This document shows, in pieces, positions 57,842 to 64,000 of a stretch of 64,000 bases of DNA (position 1 is the first letter of the stretch; every line of letters starts with the position of its first letter). The notes under the pieces were generated by a model, which did not search any database, was not told where the DNA came from, and saw nothing but the letters and a program-made list of their open reading frames with translations. Origin of the DNA: Riemerella anatipestifer (GTDB lineage: Bacteria; Bacteroidota; Bacteroidia; Flavobacteriales; Weeksellaceae); the NCBI RefSeq assembly GCF_035666175.1, contig NZ_CP142016.1, forward strand, positions 2,108,001 through 2,172,000, in the 5' to 3' direction. The translations under genes were made by a program, and so were the position numbers.

Positions 57842-57885
57842 GTTTGAAAGGTAGAAGATATTTGTTATCTTTATACCTTTCAAAC
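57842..57885 (+). promoter_or_regulatory. Strong hairpin between rpoC and the DUF3467 gene
   Basis: A perfect 12-bp stem GTTTGAAAGGTA / TACCTTTCAAAC with a second stem AAGATA / TATCTT inside. No T run follows, so it is not a standard terminator. It may be an RNA processing or stability element. Confidence 0.55.
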
Positions 57886-57910
57886 TAAATAATAACTAAA
57901 TAATAATTTT

Positions 57911-58219
57911 ATGGACAACAATCAAAACCAAGATCCAAACAACATTAACATTGAACTTAACGAAATGGTAGCAGCTGGTGTATATGCTAACTTAGCTTTG
58001 GTAAACCACTCTCCATCTGAGTTTGTTTTAGATTTCATTCAGTTAATGCCAGGTGTTCAACAAGCTAAAGTAAGATCTAGGGTAATTTTAGCACCATTAC
58101 ATGCTAAAAGAGTTCTAAATGCTTTACAGCAAAATATTGCTAACTATGAGCAACAGTTTGGAGAAATTAAAGAGGTTGAACCTTTTGTATTAGGTGGGAA
58201 TAATACGCCTCAAGCGTAA
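57911..58219 (+). CDS. DUF3467 protein
   Basis: 102 residues, soluble. INIELNEMVAAGVYANLALVNHSPSEFVLDFIQLMPG and RSRVILAPLHAKRVLNALQQNIANYEQQFG are the signature of DUF3467, a small protein widespread in Bacteroidota and often encoded just after rpoC. Its function is unknown; the placement suggests a link to transcription. A terminator follows. Confidence 0.88.
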   Translation: MDNNQNQDPNNINIELNEMVAAGVYANLALVNHSPSEFVLDFIQLMPGVQQAKVRSRVILAPLHAKRVLNALQQNIANYEQQFGEIKEVEPFVLGGNNTPQA

Positions 58220-58244
58220 TAAGTATTTACCTTTAAAATAATTA

Positions 58245-58279
58245 GAGTCTTATCTCAAATAAAAAGGTAAGACTTTTTT
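58245..58279 (+). terminator. Terminator of the rpoBC-DUF3467 transcript
   Basis: Stem AGTCTTATC / GGTAAGACT (one G-T pair), then a T run. Confidence 0.75.
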
Positions 58280-58296
58280 GATTGAAAAATAGAGAT

Positions 58297-60453
58297 ATGA
58301 ATAAATTAACCGTTTTTATCACTTTTTTATTAGTAACAAAAGCTATTGCACAGAATGTAGAAAAAGAAAAGGTTGTAGACAGTGTTGTCATAAGTGCAAG
58401 GCAAAAAGTAAAACAAGAAAGAAAGGAATTCTTTAAACAAGCTCAATCTACGGAGATTATATCCGCTTATGAGGTGGAAAGGAATAATCCTCATTTTATA
58501 GAGCAATCACTAGGAACAATGGCTGGTGTTCAGGTAGAAAAAAGAACTCAGTTTGGAGGACAAAGAATTGTTCTGAGAGGTTATGGTAACGATCAGAAAT
58601 TCAATAACTGGGGTGTGAAGTTCTACCTCAATTCGGCTCCAATTACCAATGCTGACGGCGTTACTATTTTAGAAGATATAGATTTTTCTCTTATCAATAA
58701 TATTGAAGTCGTTAAAGGTCCTGCCTCTACACTTTATGGTGGAGGTACAGGTGGAGCCGTGAGGTTCTATATGCGTCCAGAAACTAAAAAAGGGACTCAT
58801 TTATCAGAGTCTTTGGCTTTTGGTTCGTTTGGTTTGTTTCAGTCTAATACCAAGGTAGAAACTGTAACGGATAACGCAAATATTATGTTTAACTATGGGC
58901 ATATAGGGAGTGATGGCTACCGTCCTAGAGGCAATACTAGGAAAAATAACTATGCTTTTATGGGAAACTTTAAGTTGGCTCAAGCCCATAGTTTAATGGT
59001 GTATGCGAGTCATAATAATTCCTATGAAGGCGTTACAGGACAAATTTCTCTTCAAGATTATTATGATGGTAAAGACCCTGGCAATGCAGCCTATGCAAGA
59101 AAAAATGCAGCAAACCATTTCATAGCCACTAGAACTATTATAGGACATCAATGGAAAATCAATCCTAATGTTACCTATAATACCTCATTATTTTATCATC
59201 ATTTAGATACTAAGCGAACGGCTGCAGGAGCGGCAGAAAACTCTCAACAACCAAGCTATGGTGTGAGGTCTGAGCTAAAATGGAATTATCCTATTTCTGA
59301 AGATTTTAAAAATGAAATGGAAGCAGGTGGAGAATATCTTATTTCTAGAGCTTTAATCTCTAATTATCGTTTTGATGGCAGTTTGGATAAACCAGATTTA
59401 CAGACTCGACCATTATCTAAAAGAGGTACTTATTTTAAGTATGATAATTATAATTTTTCGGTATTTCTTACCAATAGATTAACCTATCAACCTTTAGACT
59501 TATCTCTTCTTTTGGGTGTGAGTGGTAATAAGCAAGGTTATGATAGAACAGATTTGTTGGCTTATCCAGGTTTATTAGATGGTTACAAACAAGATACCTC
59601 TTTCAAAAAAGATTTTTCTATGGTTTTAACGCCTCATATAGCGTTACAAAAAAAATGGAAAAATCAATTATTTAATTTAAGCTATAGTGAGGGTTATAAC
59701 GCACCTACAGCTTCCACAGCATTTGTTTCTGCTACAGGAAAAACTAATGATTTACTCAAAGCAGAGCGTGCTAAAATGTGGGATTTTTCAGTACACGGAT
59801 TGTTAGGAAAAACGAAATTTGATTATCAAATATCCTTGTTTGATATCAGAGTTCAAGATAAGCTAACACAGCTTTGGGCTAGCGATGGTGCTGGAGATAT
59901 GTACTCTTACTGGGGGAATACAGGGAATCAGTTCAATAGAGGACTAGAGTTGAGTCTAGGCTACTCTTATACATCTAATAATTTTATAAATAAAGTGTTA
60001 CCGTATTTTAATCTTTCTAAATATGATTTTAAATATCAGTCTTTTAGTATGTTAGGAGAAGATTATTCAGGTAAAAAGGTGGTAGGCATACCTTCGGTAA
60101 AATATTCTTTAGGGTTGGATTTTGATACGCGTTTTGGACTTTATGTTAGAAATACATTTAATTATTTAAGCGATGTTTATACTGATTTTGCCAACGAAAT
60201 CAATGTAAAAGGTTTTCATCAGTACAATGCCAAGATAGGTTATAAAAAGGAGTTTGGGAAATGGAGTTTAGACGCTTATGTGGCAGGGAATAATTTAACG
60301 AATAGAGTCAACTATGCCTTTCTATTTGTAGGGAATGCGATAGGCGACACTGATTTAGGTAATGGCTATCCTGTTGGGGTAACTACAGATGTTAATCCAG
60401 GACCTGCGAGAGCTTATTTCTTCGGAGGGACTACCATTAAGTATAGCTTTTAG
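58297..60453 (+). CDS. TonB-dependent outer membrane receptor
   Basis: 718 residues from ATG 58297 (MNKLTVFITFLLVTKAIAQ, a signal peptide); the in-frame TTG at 58282 is less likely. The TonB-box-like EKVVDSVVISARQK is followed by the plug (EQSLGTMAGVQVEKRTQFGG, RIVLRGYG, FYLNSAPITNADG, IEVVKGPASTLYGGGTGGAVRFYMRP) and a 22-strand-type barrel ending AYFFGGTTIKYSF. It resembles siderophore or cobalamin receptors rather than SusC. The ligand cannot be told, as no uptake or regulatory gene is adjacent. Confidence 0.9.
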   Translation: MNKLTVFITFLLVTKAIAQNVEKEKVVDSVVISARQKVKQERKEFFKQAQSTEIISAYEVERNNPHFIEQSLGTMAGVQVEKRTQFGGQRIVLRGYGNDQKFNNWGVKFYLNSAPITNADGVTILEDIDFSLINNIEVVKGPASTLYGGGTGGAVRFYMRPETKKGTHLSESLAFGSFGLFQSNTKVETVTDNANIMFNYGHIGSDGYRPRGNTRKNNYAFMGNFKLAQAHSLMVYASHNNSYEGVTGQISLQDYYDGKDPGNAAYARKNAANHFIATRTIIGHQWKINPNVTYNTSLFYHHLDTKRTAAGAAENSQQPSYGVRSELKWNYPISEDFKNEMEAGGEYLISRALISNYRFDGSLDKPDLQTRPLSKRGTYFKYDNYNFSVFLTNRLTYQPLDLSLLLGVSGNKQGYDRTDLLAYPGLLDGYKQDTSFKKDFSMVLTPHIALQKKWKNQLFNLSYSEGYNAPTASTAFVSATGKTNDLLKAERAKMWDFSVHGLLGKTKFDYQISLFDIRVQDKLTQLWASDGAGDMYSYWGNTGNQFNRGLELSLGYSYTSNNFINKVLPYFNLSKYDFKYQSFSMLGEDYSGKKVVGIPSVKYSLGLDFDTRFGLYVRNTFNYLSDVYTDFANEINVKGFHQYNAKIGYKKEFGKWSLDAYVAGNNLTNRVNYAFLFVGNAIGDTDLGNGYPVGVTTDVNPGPARAYFFGGTTIKYSF

Positions 60454-60477
60454 TAGAATATTCCATATTATTTTTAG

Positions 60478-60519
60478 AACCGTTTTAGAAGGGAAATGCC
60501 CGACTGAAACGGTTTTTTT
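60478..60519 (+). terminator. Terminator of the TonB-dependent receptor gene
   Basis: Outer stem AACCGTTT / AAACGGTT with an inner GGG/CCC stem, followed by a T run. Confidence 0.75.
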
Positions 60520-60523
60520 ATGC

Positions 60524-60531
60524 TATCTTTG
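60524..60531 (+). promoter_or_regulatory. -7 box of the ABC-F gene
   Basis: TATCTTTG, exact TAnnTTTG match, 25 nt before the ATG; no clear -33 element because the preceding terminator lies there. Confidence 0.4.
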
Positions 60532-60555
60532 CACTCAATTTCAATTTTCTAGAGA

Positions 60556-62433
60556 ATGAATTACATCACTGCTGAAAATCTTACCAAATCTTACGGAATT
60601 AAAACTCTATTTCAAGATATTTCTTTTAACATCAATGAAGGAGATAAAATTGCCATTGTTGCCAAAAATGGAAGTGGGAAATCTACCCTTCTAAAAATTA
60701 TTTTAGGAAAAGAAATTCCAGATAGCGGTTCGGTATTGGTAAATAAAGATATACAAGTGGTGCTTTTTGACCAAGAAATTACTTTCGATGCGGAGGATAC
60801 CGTGGAAGAATTTATGATGAAGCTAGATTCAGACCCTATAAATGCTGTTAGAAATTACCATCTGTCTTTACAATCTACAGATACAGCGTTTATTGAGAAG
60901 GCTCTCGCAGATATGGAAATTCATAAAGCTTGGGATTTAGAAAATGAAATGAAACAAATCCTCTTTCAGCTCAAAATTACAGACCTTAATGCCAAAATGG
61001 GAACATTGTCAGGAGGGCAAGTAAAGAGAGTTGCATTGGCAAAATTGCTTACAGAAACTAGGGCTGAACATAAACATACGCTTCTAATTATGGACGAGCC
61101 TACCAACCATTTAGATGTGGATATGGTGGAGTGGCTGGAAAATTATCTTTCCAAAGCGAGGATTACTCTTTTATTAGTAACGCACGATAGATACTTTTTA
61201 GATAGTGTTTGCGATATAATTTGGGAGATGGAAGACCAGCAACTATACATACATCAAGGGAGCTATGCGACTTATCTAGAAAATAAAATGATTAGGGAAG
61301 AAAACTTGCAATCTACCATAGATAAAGCCAATAATCTTTACCGAAAAGAATTGGAATGGATGAGAAGGCAGCCCAAAGCACGAACTACAAAATCTAAAAG
61401 TAGAATAGAAGCTTTCTACGAAACAGAAAAGGTCGCTAAGACAGATACTCGAAAAGACAGTTTGGAGCTAGACTTTAAAATGGAACGCTTGGGTAAAAAG
61501 ATTCTTGAGCTTAGAAATATCAACAAAAAGTATGATGATAAAGTGATATTAAGGGATTTTTCTTATCAGTTTCAACGAGGCGAAAAGGTAGGGATTGTGG
61601 GGCAAAATGGAGTGGGTAAATCCACATTACTTAATATTATCCAAGGGTTAGAAAACTATGATAGTGGAGAGATAGAAACAGGAGAAACCATAAAATTTGG
61701 TTATTTTTCTCAAAAAGGACTTACCTATAAGGAAGACGAAAGAGTAATTGATTTTATTAAAGAAATATCCGAAAACTTTCCATTAGCCAATGGTAGAACT
61801 ATTTCTGCGTCGCAATTTTTACGATTATTTTTATTTGATGACCAAGCTCAGTACTCACCCATTTCTAAACTTTCTGGAGGAGAGAAGAGAAGGTTACATT
61901 TAATGTATGTGTTGTATCAAAACCCTAACTTTTTAATTTTTGATGAACCTACCAATGATTTGGATTTACCTACCTTAAGCGTTTTGGAAAACTTTTTACA
62001 AAACTTTCAAGGTACATTAGCTATAGTATCTCACGATAGATACTTTATGGATAGAGTGGTAGATCATGTTTTGGCATTTGAGGGAGATGGTAAAGTAAGA
62101 GATTTTACAGGCAACTTTACGGAATATAGAACCGCTAAAGATTTAGAGCTAAAACAAAATAATAAAGAAAAAGAAAAGGTGGAAATTCCTCAGACAGAAA
62201 GAAAAGAGCCTTTACCTAAGAAAAAACTATCTTTTAAAGAACAGAGAGAGCTAGAAGAAATAGAAAAACAATTGCCAAAGCTAGAGGAAGAAAGAGAGAC
62301 TATACTTGCACAACTCAATGGAGAGACAGATTATGAGAAAGTGGCTAGTCTATCAGAGTTGTTAGAAAAAAACGCCAAAGAGTTAGAGAGAATGGAGATG
62401 AGATGGCTAGAATTACAAGAAATATTGTCATAA
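60556..62433 (+). CDS. ABC-F family ATPase (Uup-like)
   Basis: 625 residues, two ATPase domains and no membrane part. First domain: AKNGSGKSTLL (Walker A, about residue 37), LSGGQVKRVALAKLL, LLIMDEPTNHLDVDMVEWL. Linker rich in charged residues (RRQPKARTTKSKSRIEAF). Second domain: GQNGVGKSTLLNI, LSGGEKRRLHLMYVL, FLIFDEPTNDLDLPTL. A C-terminal coiled coil (KEQRELEEIEKQLPKLEEERE) is typical of Uup. ABC-F proteins act on ribosomes or on branched DNA (Uup); target-protection resistance cannot be inferred from sequence. Confidence 0.93.
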   Translation: MNYITAENLTKSYGIKTLFQDISFNINEGDKIAIVAKNGSGKSTLLKIILGKEIPDSGSVLVNKDIQVVLFDQEITFDAEDTVEEFMMKLDSDPINAVRNYHLSLQSTDTAFIEKALADMEIHKAWDLENEMKQILFQLKITDLNAKMGTLSGGQVKRVALAKLLTETRAEHKHTLLIMDEPTNHLDVDMVEWLENYLSKARITLLLVTHDRYFLDSVCDIIWEMEDQQLYIHQGSYATYLENKMIREENLQSTIDKANNLYRKELEWMRRQPKARTTKSKSRIEAFYETEKVAKTDTRKDSLELDFKMERLGKKILELRNINKKYDDKVILRDFSYQFQRGEKVGIVGQNGVGKSTLLNIIQGLENYDSGEIETGETIKFGYFSQKGLTYKEDERVIDFIKEISENFPLANGRTISASQFLRLFLFDDQAQYSPISKLSGGEKRRLHLMYVLYQNPNFLIFDEPTNDLDLPTLSVLENFLQNFQGTLAIVSHDRYFMDRVVDHVLAFEGDGKVRDFTGNFTEYRTAKDLELKQNNKEKEKVEIPQTERKEPLPKKKLSFKEQRELEEIEKQLPKLEEERETILAQLNGETDYEKVASLSELLEKNAKELERMEMRWLELQEILS

Positions 62434-62490
62434 GAGGTTTTTTGGTATAATTATTGCTCTTAGCATAAGAAATTAATTTAAACTATATTT

Positions 62491-63060
62491 ATGAAAAAAT
62501 TATTTTTAGGAGCTGTGGTATTTGCAGCAGGATTGTTTGGTACAGCTAACGCACAGATTCAAGAAGGAAACTGGATGGTAGGTGGTCAGGTAGCTAAAAT
62601 GAGATTTACCAATGGAGTAAATTTAAATCTGACGCCTCAAGTGGGTTACTTTGTGAAAGACAATTGGGCTGTAGGTGCACAGGTAGGTTTAGATGTTGCT
62701 AGTGCAGGAGGAGGTACTGGTACTACCACTAATTGGACATTGGGTGGATTTACAAGATATTACTTCGGAAGTAATGAGATTGAAAGCTTACTTAAAAATG
62801 GTAGATTCTTCGCAGAAGGTACTGTAGGTTTCGGTGGAATCAATAACAGTGCTGGAAGTACAACTAATGGTGTTAACTTAGGTGTAGGAGCTGGTTACTC
62901 TTATTTTATTACTAAAAATGTAAGTTTAGATGCTTTATTAAAATTTGATACCGTAACAGGTGGTGGTAATACAGCAGGTAACGGAAACCTAGGACTTAAT
63001 GTAGGATTCCAAATTTTCTTACCAACTTCTAAAGTAAAAGCGGCTTTAAAAGATCAATAG
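62491..63060 (+). CDS. Small outer membrane beta-barrel protein
   Basis: 189 residues. Signal peptide MKKLFLGAVVFAAGLFGTANAQ. The mature part alternates short hydrophobic strands with Gly/Asn/Thr turns (NWMVGGQVAKMRF, LTPQVGYFVKDNWAVGAQVGLDV, NWTLGGFTRYYF, RFFAEGTVGFGGINN, GVNLGVGAGYSYFITKNVSLDALLKF, GLNVGFQIFLP), the pattern of an eight-stranded OmpX/OMP_b-brl-like barrel. No enzymatic motif. Followed by a terminator. Confidence 0.85.
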   Translation: MKKLFLGAVVFAAGLFGTANAQIQEGNWMVGGQVAKMRFTNGVNLNLTPQVGYFVKDNWAVGAQVGLDVASAGGGTGTTTNWTLGGFTRYYFGSNEIESLLKNGRFFAEGTVGFGGINNSAGSTTNGVNLGVGAGYSYFITKNVSLDALLKFDTVTGGGNTAGNGNLGLNVGFQIFLPTSKVKAALKDQ

Positions 63061-63084
63061 TAGAATTCTAAATCTAAAAGATAG

Positions 63085-63116
63085 AGCGAGAGGATATTTA
63101 TTATCTTCTCGCTTTT
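63085..63116 (+). terminator. Terminator of the outer-membrane barrel gene
   Basis: Stem AGCGAGAGGATA / TATCTTCTCGCT (one G-T pair) with a 5-nt loop, then TTTT. Confidence 0.75.
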
Positions 63117-63204
63117 CATATTATTGAATAAAAAATAGAGAAACTTACTAGGTCTATTGTTAAAAAATACCGAAATTTGTATCATAATAAAAGTAAGAAA
63201 TAAG

Positions 63205-63855
63205 ATGTTTACAGTATTATCAGAAGAGTTTTCATTAGTTACAGAATGGATTAACGATTTAAGAAATGTTTCCGTACAAACGGACAGAATGAAGTTTCGT
63301 CGGAATATGGAAAGAGTAGGCGAAATAGCCGCTTTTGAAATTAGTAAACATTTACCTTATAAAGAAGTAGAGATTACCACACCACTAGATAAAATTGTTT
63401 CAAGAGAAATAGAAACTCAACCTGTTATTACAACTATTTTGAGAGCGGGTGTGCCTCTGTTTCAAGGCGTGCTAAATTATTTTGATAAAGCAGATTGTGG
63501 TTTTGTAGCAGCGTATAGAAAGCACGATGCTAATGACTATTTTAGTATAAAACAAGATTATCTTACTTGTCCTAATATTGAGGGGCGACCACTTATTGTG
63601 GCAGACCCAATGCTAGCTACAGGAGCTTCGCTAATCGAAGCTATTAAAGATTTACTTACTAATGGTAATCCTTCACAAATTCATATAGTAGCCGCTATAG
63701 CGAGCAAAGAAGGCGTAGAAACTCTTCAAAAAGCATATCCAGAAGCCTATATTTGGGTAGGTGCAGTGGATGAAAAACTGACGGACAAAGGCTACATTAC
63801 TCCAGGATTAGGAGATGCTGGGGATTTAAGTTACGGAGAAAAATTACAACGATAG
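63205..63855 (+). CDS. upp: Uracil phosphoribosyltransferase
   Basis: 216 residues from ATG 63205 (MFTVLSEEFSLVTEWINDLRN); the in-frame TTG at 63157 would add a poor extension. Landmarks are TTILRAGVPLFQGVLNYF, the PRPP-binding loop ADPMLATGASLIEAI and the uracil-site region YITPGLGDAGDLSYG. It salvages uracil to UMP with PRPP. Confidence 0.93.
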   Translation: MFTVLSEEFSLVTEWINDLRNVSVQTDRMKFRRNMERVGEIAAFEISKHLPYKEVEITTPLDKIVSREIETQPVITTILRAGVPLFQGVLNYFDKADCGFVAAYRKHDANDYFSIKQDYLTCPNIEGRPLIVADPMLATGASLIEAIKDLLTNGNPSQIHIVAAIASKEGVETLQKAYPEAYIWVGAVDEKLTDKGYITPGLGDAGDLSYGEKLQR

Positions 63856-63890
63856 GGTTGATTACAAATTTTTAAAAATCTTAACTGATA

Positions 63891-63933
63891 AAACTTCTGT
63901 GTATGAGCTTTTTTCATATGTGGAAGTTTTTTT
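63891..63933 (+). terminator. Probable terminator after upp
   Basis: Outer stem AAACTTC / GAAGTTT with an inner ATGA/TCAT pair, followed by T. Confidence 0.55.
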
Positions 63934-63940
63934 ATCTTTG
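63933..63940 (+). promoter_or_regulatory. -7 box before the last gene
   Basis: TATCTTTG, exact TAnnTTTG match, 19 nt before the ATG at 63960. Confidence 0.4.
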
Positions 63941-63959
63941 GGAATAATAAACTTACTTT

Positions 63960-64000
63960 ATGTACAAATTAATAGATGTAGATAACCATTTTGAAGGAAA
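63960..64000 (+). CDS. Start of a gene cut by the window edge
   Basis: ATG followed by 12 more complete codons (MYKLIDVDNHFEG) and open to the edge. A good -7 box lies just upstream. Too short to assign a family. Confidence 0.45.
   Translation, partial: MYKLIDVDNHFEG

Noticed and set aside
1-64000. tRNA, rRNA or CRISPR array
   Set aside because: I saw no cloverleaf with a GTTCRANNC-type arm, no rRNA-like stretch and no regularly spaced direct repeats; a covariance search could still find a missed small RNA.

Overview
The window is an AT-rich chromosome segment from a member of the Bacteroidota, most likely a flavobacterium of the Weeksellaceae. The gene set and the IS982-type element recall Riemerella (R. 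anatipestifer or a near relative), but that genus call is recollection, not proof. The phylum is supported by many -7 boxes of the form TAnnTTTG with an upstream TTTG/TTG, a SusC/SusD pair, a b558-type sdhCAB operon, the large YidC, a DUF3467 protein and a histone-like protein of the longer Bacteroidetes type. No tRNA, rRNA or CRISPR array was recognised.

Layout. 1-9.6 kb: end of a nuclease-like gene, the beta subunit of an acyl-CoA carboxylase with a small Cys-tailed partner, a ComEC-like protein, sdhCAB and dinB. 9.6-23 kb: recA, pyrG-yidC, rnhB (reverse), a SusC/SusD uptake pair, argS and mtaB (reverse). 23.1-27.1 kb: module A, made of a long structured leader, an HU-like gene and a surface-protein gene split by an IS982-family element. 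27.2-32.5 kb (reverse): a dienoyl-CoA-reductase-like SDR, an M16 peptidase and a dihydroorotase. 32.6-41.0 kb: a surface-glycan locus with three GT4 and two GT2 glycosyltransferases (one frameshifted), an MBOAT O-acyltransferase, an SGNH-type partner and a hexapeptide acyltransferase. 41.2-46.6 kb: carbonic anhydrase, a small exported protein, a SulP transporter, a PAP2 protein, a GNAT-like protein and pth (reverse). 46.7-49.3 kb (reverse): module B, an intact paralogue of module A. 49.4-64 kb: rpoB-rpoC with a long leader, a DUF3467 protein, a TonB-dependent receptor, an ABC-F ATPase, an outer-membrane barrel protein, upp and the first codons of one more gene.

Most notable. (1) Modules A and B are inverted copies about 20 kb apart. 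They share promoter, leader RNA, HU-like gene and both ends of the surface protein, but differ completely in the middle of that protein and in a cluster of palindromes before it. This looks like an antigenic-variation or inversion system. (2) The MBOAT gene ends at a run of nine G. Removing one G restores 33 more codons, an ending typical of the family and tight coupling to the next gene, so it is a strong candidate for a phase-variable switch of surface-glycan acylation. (3) The HU-module leader folds into four hairpins kept in both copies, the last followed by six T, suggesting attenuation. (4) rpoBC lacks the usual upstream ribosomal-protein genes and instead sits back-to-back with module B.
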